From contig CAIOFO010000057.1 of assembly GCA_903857685.1 (NCBI GenBank), positions 1 to 44,232 of the forward strand: DNA of 44,232 nucleotides, in the 5' to 3' direction. Below the pieces are notes generated by a model that saw only the letters and a program-made list of their open reading frames with translations, did not search any database and had not been told where the DNA came from. The position numbers and the translations under genes are program-made. This document shows positions 18,477 to 25,990 of the stretch, in pieces. Origin of the DNA: an uncultured Alphaproteobacteria bacterium (GTDB lineage Bacteria; Pseudomonadota; Alphaproteobacteria; Micropepsales; Micropepsaceae). Position 1 is the stretch's first letter. Every line of letters starts with the position of its first letter.

Positions 18477-18553
18477 GCGCCCGTAGCTCAGCTGGATAGA
18501 GTGCTGCCCTCCGAAGGCAGAGGTCACAGGTTCGAATCCTGTCGGGTGCGCCA
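18477..18553 (+). tRNA. tRNA-Arg (anticodon CCG), integration site of the element
   Basis: Acceptor GCGCCCG pairs with CGGGTGC (one G-T pair), the anticodon stem CTGCC/GGCAG encloses CTCCGAA (anticodon CCG, reads CGG), the T-arm is ACAGGTTCGAATCCTGT, and CCA is encoded. The segment from the anticodon stem to just past CCA is repeated at 35256-35307, marking insertion of a genetic element into this gene. Confidence 0.95.
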
Positions 18554-18556
18554 TTA
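18505..18556 (+). repeat. attL (3' half of tRNA-Arg)
   Basis: 52 bp identical to 35256-35307 except at 18547 (T) versus 35298 (C). It runs from the 5' side of the anticodon stem to three bases past CCA. This copy completes the functional tRNA and presumably came from the element. Confidence 0.9.
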
Positions 18557-18601
18557 GAATCAATGACTTAGTGACTTTGCTGGGGCTCAGGATTTAGTCC
18601 A

Positions 18602-18621
18602 AGCAAACACATAGCAAACAG
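18602..18621 (+). promoter_or_regulatory. Putative integrase arm-type sites next to attL
   Basis: AGCAAACA occurs at 18602-18609 and 18613-18620, 11 bp apart. The same octamer is clustered next to attR. Repeats at both ends of a tyrosine-integrase element suggest arm-type binding sites. Confidence 0.55.
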
Positions 18622-18970
18622 ACGGACGAGCTAGAGCTGTCCCCTTAGAGGGGGGACGCATTGGTAGAAGTCATGACCAGGCCCGGGCCGCTGGCGATCC
18701 ACCAGGAGGGGTATGTGTCCCCACGGGTCCAGATCAAGCTTTCGACGGGCAGCCCAGTGGCATAACGGCCCCTAATCGATAGGCTTTGCATTTGCCCAGC
18801 ACTGAGTAGGCTTCTGTCTGCCTCCGGTCGGATCCATCCCCAACTCCTATCCCGCGCCACACAAAGGTCATGCCGTGCCCAGACCTATTGAATACACTCA
18901 GAATCGATTTTGCCAATCGCTGATTAGCTTCACAAAGCTGAATTGGCTAGGGCCGTGTGACACGTGTCCG
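18622..18970. other. Element left end: no convincing gene
   Basis: About 350 bp between the left arm sites and the first small gene. Short minus-strand frames exist (for example 18860-18645) but have no recognisable motif or ribosome-binding site. A GC-rich palindrome-like stretch is near 18640-18655. Nothing firm can be called. Confidence 0.4.
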
Positions 18971-19222
18971 TCAGAAGCCGAAGGCCTCAGCCATCTCCGC
19001 CGCAGCCTCGGTCGTAAGACCTGGATGACGGCTCATCGCCGAAGCAATGGGATCGAACGACTTGGGGGGAGGCGGCTCCATGGATGGCCCATTTTTCTTC
19101 TTTAGCGATGCCTCAAGCATTGCGACGTCGGCGATCTTGTCCGGCTTCGGTACCAGTAACGCCTGATCGTGCCGCGCCTGCGGGTCCATCCGGCTGATTG
19201 GCTTTCGCGTATTGGTGACCAT
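18971..19222 (-). CDS. Small protein B of a tandem paralogous pair
   Basis: 83 residues, hydrophilic and Pro/Lys-rich, ending in PIASAMSRHPGLTT followed by EAAAEMAEAFGF. The upstream neighbour has the same C-terminal pattern. ATG 19222 follows the stop of that gene by one base, with its Shine-Dalgarno GGAG inside the end of that gene, so the pair is translationally coupled. No family recognised. Its place next to attL is typical for element cargo. Confidence 0.7.
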   Translation of the reverse strand: MVTNTRKPISRMDPQARHDQALLVPKPDKIADVAMLEASLKKKNGPSMEPPPPKSFDPIASAMSRHPGLTTEAAAEMAEAFGF

Positions 19223-19223
19223 A

Positions 19224-19571
19224 TTACTTCTCCTCCGATTGCGGAGCCGTACGTGGTTTCTCGTCGTAGTCTGGATCCTTCGAAAAGCCGAAAGCTTCTG
19301 CCATCTCCTCGGCTTCGGCGCGCGTAAGCGCGGGATGGGCGCTCATGGCCTGGTCTATCGGCCCCACAAATTCGGGTTGTGGCAGAGCCTGGTTGGCTTC
19401 CTTGAGGAGAAAGCTTGAGACCGGCAGCATTTGACCGGGTGGCTGTCCCGGCCCGCTCAGATCCATGGGGAACATGTTAACCCGCGCCATTCCTTCGAAG
19501 AGCTTACGCCCGGTCTCCCAAGGCTCCGCTTCGGTCGGAGCGTTGCCGGGCGGTACTGATTTCTTGGGCAT
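19224..19571 (-). CDS. Small protein A of a tandem paralogous pair
   Basis: 115 residues from ATG 19571 (MPKKSVPP), chosen because AGAGG lies 6 bases upstream; an open frame continues to 19679. The N-terminal part is low-complexity. Residues about 80-105 carry PIDQAMSAHPALTR and then EMAEAFGF, shared with protein B (18 of 26 positions identical in that segment), and a charged tail follows (KDPDYDEK...). No function assigned; the shared motif may be a small helical interaction element. Confidence 0.7.
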   Translation of the reverse strand: MPKKSVPPGNAPTEAEPWETGRKLFEGMARVNMFPMDLSGPGQPPGQMLPVSSFLLKEANQALPQPEFVGPIDQAMSAHPALTRAEAEEMAEAFGFSKDPDYDEKPRTAPQSEEK

Positions 19572-19858
19572 ATTTGCCTCTTTCGTTGCCAGCATTGCTG
19601 GCCGCATCCCAAAATTGGGTGGCACCTTGCCGAGGATGGCAGGTTGCTGGAGCCGATATGGCTCGCTCTTGATGCGCAAATATCATTTCACACGCGTTGC
19701 AACGACACAAGCAACCTAAGTAGTGGTGCTGGTCGAAATAGGCCTCTCATATTTGAAAACCGGCCACATAACCCTTTCCAAGCCCCCACCCGCGACGGTC
19801 TGACCTAAGTCAATACGGCAAAACCTCGGGAAATCCGCCTAACTCACAAAGCTCGCGC

Positions 19859-20074
19859 GCCCATGAAAGCGCTGCTACGTTCGCTCTTGGAACGGCTCAT
19901 GGGCCATTCTGGGGCTTGATAACCCTTCCATAGGCGGCGTTTGTGCCGCCGCCAAAAGGCACTCCTCCACCGTAAGGTCGAGGAGGCCTGCGCGCATGTT
20001 CAGGGCGAAAGCCCAAAGGCGCAGGCGGCTCTCCTATGGAAGCTTATCAACTCCCCGATCACCAGGTCGGAGGG
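19859..20074 (+). ncRNA. Structured leader RNA (riboswitch-like candidate) of the lipoprotein gene
   Basis: A long helix closes the structure: 19916-19922 with 20044-20050 (7 bp) and 19926-19933 with 20034-20041 (8 bp). Inside are GGCGGC/GCCGCC (19933-19938 with 19945-19950), CTCCTC/GAGGAG with an inner CC-GTAA-GG (19962-19985), and GCCTGCGC/GCGCAGGC (19986-19993 with 20019-20026) capped by GGGC-GAAA-GCCC. Both inner loops are GNRA-type. Upstream, 19859-19866 pairs with 19897-19904. Downstream, CTCC (20051-20054) can pair with GGAG (20069-20072), the ribosome-binding site. No known riboswitch class is recognised. Confidence 0.55.
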
Positions 20075-20082
20075 AAAGATGA
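19996..20082 (+). CDS. Possible 28-residue arginine-rich leader peptide
   Basis: An ATG at 19996, with AGGAGG nine bases upstream, opens a 28-codon frame containing nine Arg codons, four of them consecutive. Its TGA (20080-20082) overlaps the lipoprotein ATG as ATGA. This could be a coupled upstream ORF or an attenuator peptide, or a coincidence within the folded RNA, since the Shine-Dalgarno is part of a stem. Confidence 0.3.
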   Translation: MFRAKAQRRRRLSYGSLSTPRSPGRRER

Positions 20083-20660
20083 AATTCGGTATATCGATAT
20101 TGGCGGTGGCGCTGCTTCTGAGCGGCTGTGCGCAAAGGGGGATGCCGGCGGAGGACGCAGATTATTTTAGTAAATTCTTTGGGCTCACTATTTACTCAGA
20201 GCCTAGCGGCGCCTTGATTTACGGCGAGGACGGAACAGCCTGGGGCGTGACGAAAGCAAATGTGCCCGGCGGGCCGGGATTACAAAAAGCCTTCACCTTT
20301 TCGAGTCACGAGGCTCAGAAGCAGGGAACAACCACATTTATCACGGCGGTATGGGCCAGTGGAGCCAAGTCCAAAGTTAAGTTGGCAATAGGGGGGGCGG
20401 GCAGGCCGCTAGTCGGGAGCTGGACTTTCTCGAGGCCAATGGATGCTCCTGGGCTTGATATTGATTTAAAGGCTGCCAGCCTATCGCAAGTTCAAACCCA
20501 AACACCGCCCCAAACCCAAAGCGAAAATTCTGCTGCAGCGGCCGCGCTCACTGCGTTCGGAATAGGTTTGGCACAGGCCCGAGCAGCGGAAGCCGCAAAT
20601 AGACCCGCGATGTGCACCAGCACCCAAGCCAACGGCATCGTCAATACTTTGTGTCAATGA
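20079..20660 (+). CDS. Lipoprotein, unknown function
   Basis: 193 residues. The signal sequence MKFGISILAVALLLSGC has a lipobox (LLSGC, Cys17). A folded middle part follows (FFGLTIYSEPSGALIYGEDG; PSGALIY resembles PEGA-like surface repeats), then a Gln/Thr/Pro-rich linker and an Ala-rich helix, ending in a segment with two Cys. ATG 20079 is chosen for the lipobox and GGAGGG upstream; the frame is open further but that part is the leader RNA. Likely anchored in the outer or inner membrane facing the periplasm. Confidence 0.8.
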   Translation: MKFGISILAVALLLSGCAQRGMPAEDADYFSKFFGLTIYSEPSGALIYGEDGTAWGVTKANVPGGPGLQKAFTFSSHEAQKQGTTTFITAVWASGAKSKVKLAIGGAGRPLVGSWTFSRPMDAPGLDIDLKAASLSQVQTQTPPQTQSENSAAAAALTAFGIGLAQARAAEAANRPAMCTSTQANGIVNTLCQ

Positions 20661-20738
20661 ACATTGAGACTGGATTAGAAGGGATGGGCTAGCGCAAAAA
20701 ACAGCAGCGCAATGTCATGCGCAAGGCGTGAGCCGTTT

Positions 20739-21407
20739 TCATCGTTCAAGCCAATCAGCCAGCCTCTTCACGGCGCGTGCTTCATAGCGCTCGCCATTCT
20801 CGCGGATACGATCATAGGTGCGCCAGTGCATCCTTGGCGGCTTGGCAGGGAACGGTTCGAACAGGCTCGGCGACCCGCCGAGGCCTCGCCGGATGCGCTG
20901 CGCGATCAGGCGCGGGCGCTCGGCGCTGGCCTGTAGCTGGCTTCTGTACGCCAGCCCAAGGCAAGATCGGCAAAGGACCCTGCCGTCATCGAAGTACAGT
21001 TTGGCGCACCGCTGGCTGCAGCCGGGACATGCAAACCATGAACGCCATCCCCCGTAGTTACAGAGTGTCCGTAACAGCGAAATGGACAGGGTCTTCGGCT
21101 GCACGTGATCGGTCACGTCCGTCAGCACGGCATGGTCGCGGTGGAAAACTATGTTGACGTAGCAAAGGGTCAGGCTGTTACGATTGAATTGCCAAGAGAT
21201 CCGGCCCTCTGGTCGATCAATGAGCTCGCGGACGCGTGGGTGGCGGATGTCGATCGCTGGGGAATCGTTACAGCGGCGACGCCCGCCTCGCGCAGAGACG
21301 TAACTGGGGGGCAATTCCGAAATCATCAGGCAGCAGTGTTTTGTAACATTGCGCTCCCCTTTCGTAACGGCGTCTGGTTGGCCGTCAAATAGCGTCAAGC
21401 CGGGCAT
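20739..21407 (-). CDS. Zinc-ribbon protein common on mobile elements
   Basis: About 222 residues. The core is WFACPGCSQRCAKLYFDDG followed by LCRSCLGLAYRSQ: two C-x2-C pairs forming a probable zinc ribbon. The C-terminal part KPPRMHWRTYDRI matches a family of uncharacterised proteins often seen in alphaproteobacterial islands and plasmids. The start is uncertain: ATG 21407 is used, but ATG 21326 is possible, and the usual N-terminal GSGR-type motif is only weakly seen (SARGGRRRC). Function unknown, nucleic-acid binding likely. Confidence 0.65.
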   Translation of the reverse strand: MPGLTLFDGQPDAVTKGERNVTKHCCLMISELPPSYVSARGGRRRCNDSPAIDIRHPRVRELIDRPEGRISWQFNRNSLTLCYVNIVFHRDHAVLTDVTDHVQPKTLSISLLRTLCNYGGWRSWFACPGCSQRCAKLYFDDGRVLCRSCLGLAYRSQLQASAERPRLIAQRIRRGLGGSPSLFEPFPAKPPRMHWRTYDRIRENGERYEARAVKRLADWLER

Positions 21408-21643
21408 CGGGGAGCCCAACCTGACGACCAGTTTTGTAACTTAATCATCTTCGGCAGCCGACTGTGAGAATTCAAATTGGCCTACCCATGACAGCCATTG
21501 CAGTGTTTATAATACGTATGCGTAGTATACGTTAGTGCAAGCGTCACCCAGCTGGGGATTGCTGCGCGTGGTGGCTGCGCGATAACGCTGCGTCACGAGA
21601 GCTGCGCGGCGGCCATCGAAGACGACAAACCACCAAGTGAAAA

Positions 21644-21786
21644 CCTAATTCGCTTATTTCGCTTATTTCGCACCACGGGGTTCGTGTATTTCTCCGCAGG
21701 AAATAATCCAAAAAGTACAAAAGAAGTACATATGAGTAATTTTGACTTCTACCGGATCGCGAAATAAGCGAATTAAGCGAAATAGG
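21644..21786. repeat. Iteron-type inverted repeat, candidate replication origin
   Basis: Two 28-bp arms (21644-21671 and 21759-21786) are inverted copies with 26 of 28 positions matching. Each is built from about three 9-bp units of the form WTTCGCTTA. The 87-bp centre is AT-rich and holds a repeated AAGTACA. The structure lies 20 bp past the stop of the DUF3987 helicase gene. The 387-bp gap (21420-21806) has no convincing gene. Confidence 0.55.
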
Positions 21787-21806
21787 CCTCCACTGGCCCG
21801 ACAAGT

Positions 21807-23528
21807 CTAGATGACGCGCCAGACCTCCTCGGATCGTCCACCTGTCGCCCGTGTTTCCATTCTGACTAGCTGCCGCGCCAGCAAGACGTTCAAAGCGCGC
21901 GCCAAGTCCTGACCCGACTTGTGGCGATCGAATAATGAGCTGATCTGGGTCCGCGTCATGCCCGCCGTACCCGCTGCCCGCAGCGCCTGCAGCACTGTGT
22001 CTACCGCGCTGTCGCCGAAAGCGTCACCCCAGATGTATGCTGCCGATTGCTCACAGTAGCGCCAAACCTCTAGCGCAGCGCGAAGGTGGACGACCTCCAT
22101 GATATTCGAACCATCGAGAAGTGCGTAGATGAGTGCCAGTCTGCAAACTTGGGCCTCGGCGCGACCAGTGATTGAACCAAACATACCCGGGTGGCCTTCA
22201 GAGAGTTGCGGATATACGCTCTCCCAAAGTGCTCGAGCATCGCTACTCCAAGTCAATTCCGGATTGAACGTGCTGGATGTGTCCCCGAAGGTGTGCGCAA
22301 ACGATCTCCGGCGTAGAGTGTCGACGAGTGTCGTCACCTTTTGTCCAACTTCGGCGATAACGTCAGAATCTTTCCCACCAAAGGGTAGAATCTTGCTGCG
22401 CTTAACGCAGGCGTAAAGGTAACGGTTGGCGAAACCATTTGCTGCGTCAGTCTGGGTAAGTTCTCTCCTCAGTTCGTCTTCTGTGATGTGGCCCACCATG
22501 GAGATATGTGCTCCTGTCGCACGTAGTTGGGAATTTTTCGTCATGCTCGCCAGATTTCCGCGATCCCATGCATCCCGGATTAGGCGCGACAGTGTGTTGC
22601 CCTCGCGTTTCTTAACATTTAGTACGCCAGAGAATTCAGTCTCTTGCACAAGGAGGCGTTTATCATTGACACCCGCATCTTCAATCTTCTCTTCGAGTTG
22701 TTTGGTCTTGCTGTCCCACATCATTTTCTTTACTGGATCGCGAACCGGATAAATCATCCCTTCGCCGCTAGATAATCCGCCATCGGTACGATGTTCGAGC
22801 CAATCACCGGCTCCTTGAAAGAGTGGGCGAATTCTTCCCCACGATGTTCCCTTTCGAGCCTTGGAGCTTTGCCCGACGATGACGGCGAAAAGATTGGGGT
22901 AATGGCGGTCGCCTTCCACCATGTAATAATAGATCCGCCCTACGCAGTTGCCGAAAGCGACCAAAAATTGAAGCAGAAGCGCGACGGGATCAGCCTCCGT
23001 TTGAGGTTCGATGGCACGAACAACCTCGCCAGCTAACCCGTGCAAAGCATGCTCACCTAGAGGCTCAGGCCATTTTCGCAGACCTGGTTTCGATTGCGGC
23101 GTCGCCTTTGGGTTCCAGCCCATTGTTTCAGGGCTGATCCCAAGCCAGCGTAGAAGCGCGAAGGCAGCTTCTTGCGGCGTTGATGCTCCGCCATATTCGA
23201 TCACGACATCTGTGGGCGTCAGCCCTGTTTCTTCGCCGAAGTCACGTATGCCATCAGGGTGCAGCGAGAGATCTTCATCGAGATCGCGTCCAAGATCAGC
23301 GCTGGAGACTCGGTAAGCCTTCGTTCCCGGCTGAAACTTCGCCGTCGGGAAAATTTCCTGAACCCATGCGGGGAGATTGGCAAGTGCGGCGTTGTTGATG
23401 TTTTTGAAGAAGTTGTCGGTCTTTTCGCACGGGTGCTCGCGAGGATTTCGCGGCTGCTCACCGGCAAACTTTGGCCCATAGTCTTTGAGCAGCCAGTCAA
23501 ACTGCCCTGTGTTGAAGTGGTTCAGCAT
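21807..23528 (-). CDS. DUF3987-type helicase/primase-associated protein
   Basis: 573 residues. A Walker A-like segment VIVGQSSKARKGTSWGRI lies in the middle, after an YYYMVEGDRHYPNLF strand region. ETEFSGVL (Walker B-like), LIRDAWDRGNLAS and an arginine-containing NRYLYACVKRSKILP follow, the typical layout of phage/plasmid DUF3987 ATPases. The C-terminus looks like a winged helix. ATG 23528 overlaps the stop of the prim-pol gene (ATGCTGA). In many relatives the primase and this helicase are one chain; here they are two. Role inferred: replication of the excised element. Confidence 0.8.
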   Translation of the reverse strand: MLNHFNTGQFDWLLKDYGPKFAGEQPRNPREHPCEKTDNFFKNINNAALANLPAWVQEIFPTAKFQPGTKAYRVSSADLGRDLDEDLSLHPDGIRDFGEETGLTPTDVVIEYGGASTPQEAAFALLRWLGISPETMGWNPKATPQSKPGLRKWPEPLGEHALHGLAGEVVRAIEPQTEADPVALLLQFLVAFGNCVGRIYYYMVEGDRHYPNLFAVIVGQSSKARKGTSWGRIRPLFQGAGDWLEHRTDGGLSSGEGMIYPVRDPVKKMMWDSKTKQLEEKIEDAGVNDKRLLVQETEFSGVLNVKKREGNTLSRLIRDAWDRGNLASMTKNSQLRATGAHISMVGHITEDELRRELTQTDAANGFANRYLYACVKRSKILPFGGKDSDVIAEVGQKVTTLVDTLRRRSFAHTFGDTSSTFNPELTWSSDARALWESVYPQLSEGHPGMFGSITGRAEAQVCRLALIYALLDGSNIMEVVHLRAALEVWRYCEQSAAYIWGDAFGDSAVDTVLQALRAAGTAGMTRTQISSLFDRHKSGQDLARALNVLLARQLVRMETRATGGRSEEVWRVI

Positions 23529-24178
23529 GACCTGCCACCGTGCTTTTGGCCTGTGACAGCGAACCAACGCCCGGCTGAATAGAATTCAATCTGGGGTCCG
23601 TGCTGCGCCGACGGGTCACGGCTTGCCATCTTAAAAACCTTGCTTCTTCGAAGGTCACAGGCGCTCCCGTCGATCAAAAAGAACCCTTTGAATCCAGTCT
23701 GGCTCGGGCTGATTTCCCAGTAGCCCGGGTAGTGAGCCATGACCTCCTGCGCCCACGGCGCGATAGCGCGGCTCTGCCGATCGCGGCAACTGTCCAGATC
23801 TATGCCGCCGAGCCAGAAATTCCCGTGGTCGCCAAGGACTATGCCAATGCCACCGCCCTGCGGCTTATCGATCCTTCTATTACATGCTTGTGCCTCAGCG
23901 AGGGTGCCCCATTTTCTGGGATCGCTGACATCACCCGCCCCGTTGCTGTGAACGTCGAAGGGCAACTTACGGAGCCTGCCTGTCTTCTTGTCCAGCCTGT
24001 TGGCCCAAGGATGCCATATCGATATGTCCTTGTACGCACTCAGGTCGCCTACGCTGCATTCATCTGTGTACGTCTCTTCCTGATTTTCTTCGTGAGCCTG
24101 GTTATTCTTTGCGTTGTTGTTTGAGCATTCTTCTGAGCCGTCGGGGTCGCGCCCGGCGGCTTTTCTTTGGTTAGTCAT
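23522..24178 (-). CDS. Bifunctional primase-polymerase (prim-pol) domain protein
   Basis: 218 residues from ATG 24178, which has GGGGAGG seven bases upstream. After a charged N-terminus come ISIWHPWANR, a GIGIVLGDHGNFWLGGIDLD segment with the catalytic Asp-x-Asp, WEISPSQTGFKGFF and IEFYSAGRWFAVTGQ, all typical of the prim-pol fold in phage and plasmid primases. The chain ends right after the last prim-pol strand, and the helicase continues in an overlapping frame. It overlaps the HTH gene upstream by 8 bp. Confidence 0.82.
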   Translation of the reverse strand: MTNQRKAAGRDPDGSEECSNNNAKNNQAHEENQEETYTDECSVGDLSAYKDISIWHPWANRLDKKTGRLRKLPFDVHSNGAGDVSDPRKWGTLAEAQACNRRIDKPQGGGIGIVLGDHGNFWLGGIDLDSCRDRQSRAIAPWAQEVMAHYPGYWEISPSQTGFKGFFLIDGSACDLRRSKVFKMASRDPSAQHGPQIEFYSAGRWFAVTGQKHGGRSC

Positions 24179-24515
24179 CGCGAGCCTCCCCGCATATCCA
24201 AGTTTGAGCGGAGCCTTCTGGTTTTTCCGGTCCTTTGTCCTTCTGTTTCCCCTTGTGTGAACCGGCTCCCGCGCCATGAGCGGCAACCTCGGAAGAAGCG
24301 CGGTGGGGCGGCGACATTCGTGCTTCTGTCCACGCGATCACGTCGGCCCAACGATAGAGCACCGTCCGCCCGAATGTTCGAAACGGTGGCCCCCCGCCAC
24401 GGCTAACCATCGACGCCAACGAAGCCGTTGCGATCGGATAGCCCGCGCTGGTGAGGACTTCTGCCACTTGCGACCGGCGCAGTAAGGCATCGGGGTTGAT
24501 TTTATTCGTAAGCAT
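24171..24515 (-). CDS. Helix-turn-helix DNA-binding protein (MerR/excisionase-like)
   Basis: 114 residues. The N-terminal 65 residues match small winged HTH proteins: LLRRSQVAEVLTSAGYPIA, then ASLASMVSRGGGPPFRTFGR, and VLYRWADVIAWTEAR (the usual 'xYrxxDLxxWl' end). The tail is basic and low-complexity. It is the first gene of a three-gene operon with the primase and helicase. It may regulate that operon, recruit the primase or act in excision. Confidence 0.75.
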   Translation of the reverse strand: MLTNKINPDALLRRSQVAEVLTSAGYPIATASLASMVSRGGGPPFRTFGRTVLYRWADVIAWTEARMSPPHRASSEVAAHGAGAGSHKGKQKDKGPEKPEGSAQTWICGEARDD

Positions 24516-24889
24516 TGTTGGCCCATCGCGTGAAATTGCGATTGGACGATGCCCTTAGAAGCCCGGTTGGAAAATTGGTGCATTGGGCTGGTACAGTTTG
24601 CACTAGGTGCAACGGCGACCAATGCCGCGCCAGCGCGACCGCGGCGGCCACGCATCCAGTAGGACTTGGAAGGGACCCTGGCAGCGCAGCAACAAATAGA
24701 TTCTAAGAGCCCGTCGGTGTGCCGTCACCACATCGCGGGGCCGTATCTTGCCGCGCATGCCGCTGAGATGGATTGGCGCTAGGATAACTGCCGCGTTGCC
24801 AATGGCGACCAATACCGCGCCATCGTGACGGCGGCAGCGAAGCACCCTGTTAGCCGCCAGTGGAAAGGTTGTTGGCAGCGCCGCGCGGC
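24516..24889. other. Gene-free gap with a diverged 25-bp direct repeat
   Basis: About 370 bp upstream of the replication operon. A 25-bp unit occurs at 24615-24639 and 24805-24829 (three mismatches, 190 bp apart), beginning GCGACCAAT. It may be a regulator or replication-protein site. Short frames here show no protein features. Confidence 0.4.
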
Positions 24890-25120
24890 CTAATCTTCCG
24901 CAGCCTCTGATTCGTCATCTTCCGCTTCTGGATTTTCCCCAAACTCCAGCGCATGGCGCTTCGGGATTACTCCTGCCTCAACGGCCTGCACTATTCCAAC
25001 TTGGATGAAGTGGCGCATCACCCCGGCCTTTGCCTTGCCGTAGGCTCCGGTTTTGGCCAAATCCACTAAATAGGCATGAAGGATCGGCCGCAGCCGCGTT
25101 TTGGCTTCCTTGTTGGCCAT
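24890..25120 (-). CDS. Small hypothetical protein
   Basis: 76 residues. It begins MANKEAKTRLRPILHAYLVD, followed by a helical stretch (TGAYGKAKAGVMRHFIQVGI) and an acidic tail. The middle resembles ribbon-helix-helix-like small proteins found on alphaproteobacterial elements, but that is a weak inference. GAGG precedes the ATG by five bases. Confidence 0.6.
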   Translation of the reverse strand: MANKEAKTRLRPILHAYLVDLAKTGAYGKAKAGVMRHFIQVGIVQAVEAGVIPKRHALEFGENPEAEDDESEAAED

Positions 25121-25990
25121 TTGCGCCTCAAAAATGCAATTTTGCTCCGCAATTGGCTTGAAAAGCGAGTCAAAAGGCGTAGGATTCGACTCAGCCCGGC
25201 GCGTCGTGCTTGGCTAAAAACGTGGCGCTTAATGCGCCGAAGCCCGCGCCCTCTAGAAGGGTCACGGGCCTCGACTACTCTCCCCCGCTACAATTGGGGG
25301 CGTGCGCACCTCGTCCGATGGCCTTCGCGAAAAGGTAACTCCATCTGGACTTCGGCTCTTACCGAGTATGTCTCCCGGCAGACGGCGATTCGAAAGAATC
25401 GCCGATTTTGCTTATAGCCCTTTCGGGCCATGTTCGGCAGGGCGCTAACCTTGGTTACCCCTACTAGATGACAAATCAGAGCACCCAGCCGCGATATCTA
25501 GCGGAGCATTCTTGAGTTCCGTCAAGACGTTTTGGCATGTGGATAAGCCCCAAAACGCAAAAATATGGGCGTGGGTTGGGGACTCAGCCCATGTTTAAGC
25601 TGGCGCGGTCTTCGCGTTATTGGAAGTGTTAGGGGCGCGCGCAAAGCCATGAGCAGGCGTTGTCGCCGTCCTGTTTTCGTGTCCTGACCGATGCACTGGC
25701 GCTCCATTGTTTGACGCGGTGACCATTTCTCCCTTGCTGCGGGCGAGAACCTACGGGCGGGTCCGGTCCTTCCGAAACCATCGCGGATCAGGTTTTTTCC
25801 CCGCCGTGCTCGCCCCTTCGGTGCTTGCGCGCGGCTCCTCGCGCACGGGCTATTGCCCTCCAAAAAACCTGCCCGCTCCGGTCGTCCGCTGCGCTTCCGC
25901 CCTTTGGGTTCGGGTGCCCGTCCGCCGCCCGAAACGGTTCGCCATCGCAAGGGAGATGGTCTCCCTGCGAAACCAAAAATGGAGATACCA
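25121..25990. other. Long gene-poor region with hairpins upstream of DUF736
   Basis: No convincing ORF in 870 bp. It holds a CCCCC/GGGGG hairpin near 25276-25294, a terminator-like hairpin at 25383-25409, a GCCC-TTTC-GGGC hairpin near 25417-25428 and a TGCGCG/CGCGCA stem (25826-25831 with 25840-25845). The GC-rich stretch from about 25690 up to the DUF736 gene resembles leaders seen upstream of DUF736 genes on other alphaproteobacterial elements (from memory, not checked). Confidence 0.45.
25383..25409 (+). terminator. Intrinsic terminator-like hairpin with no recognised upstream gene
   Basis: A perfect 9-bp stem (CGGCGATTC/GAATCGCCG) with a GAAA loop is followed by ATTTTG. On the plus strand it could end a transcript starting between 25121 and 25380, a stretch without a recognised gene. 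Confidence 0.55.

Noticed and set aside
19916-20050. Known riboswitch (cobalamin, FMN, TPP, lysine) or RNase P/6S RNA
   Set aside because: The characteristic conserved boxes of those classes are not present; only a faint B12-box-like run near 19976-19992.
21544-21804. Minus-strand ORF with repeated ISLNSLIS / EISEISEL
   Set aside because: The peptide repeats are simply the translation of the 9-bp iterons; no ribosome-binding site or family signal.
25522-25950. 142-codon minus-strand ORF upstream of DUF736
   Set aside because: Low-complexity Arg/Pro-rich product, no ribosome-binding site, and it lies over hairpin-rich leader sequence.
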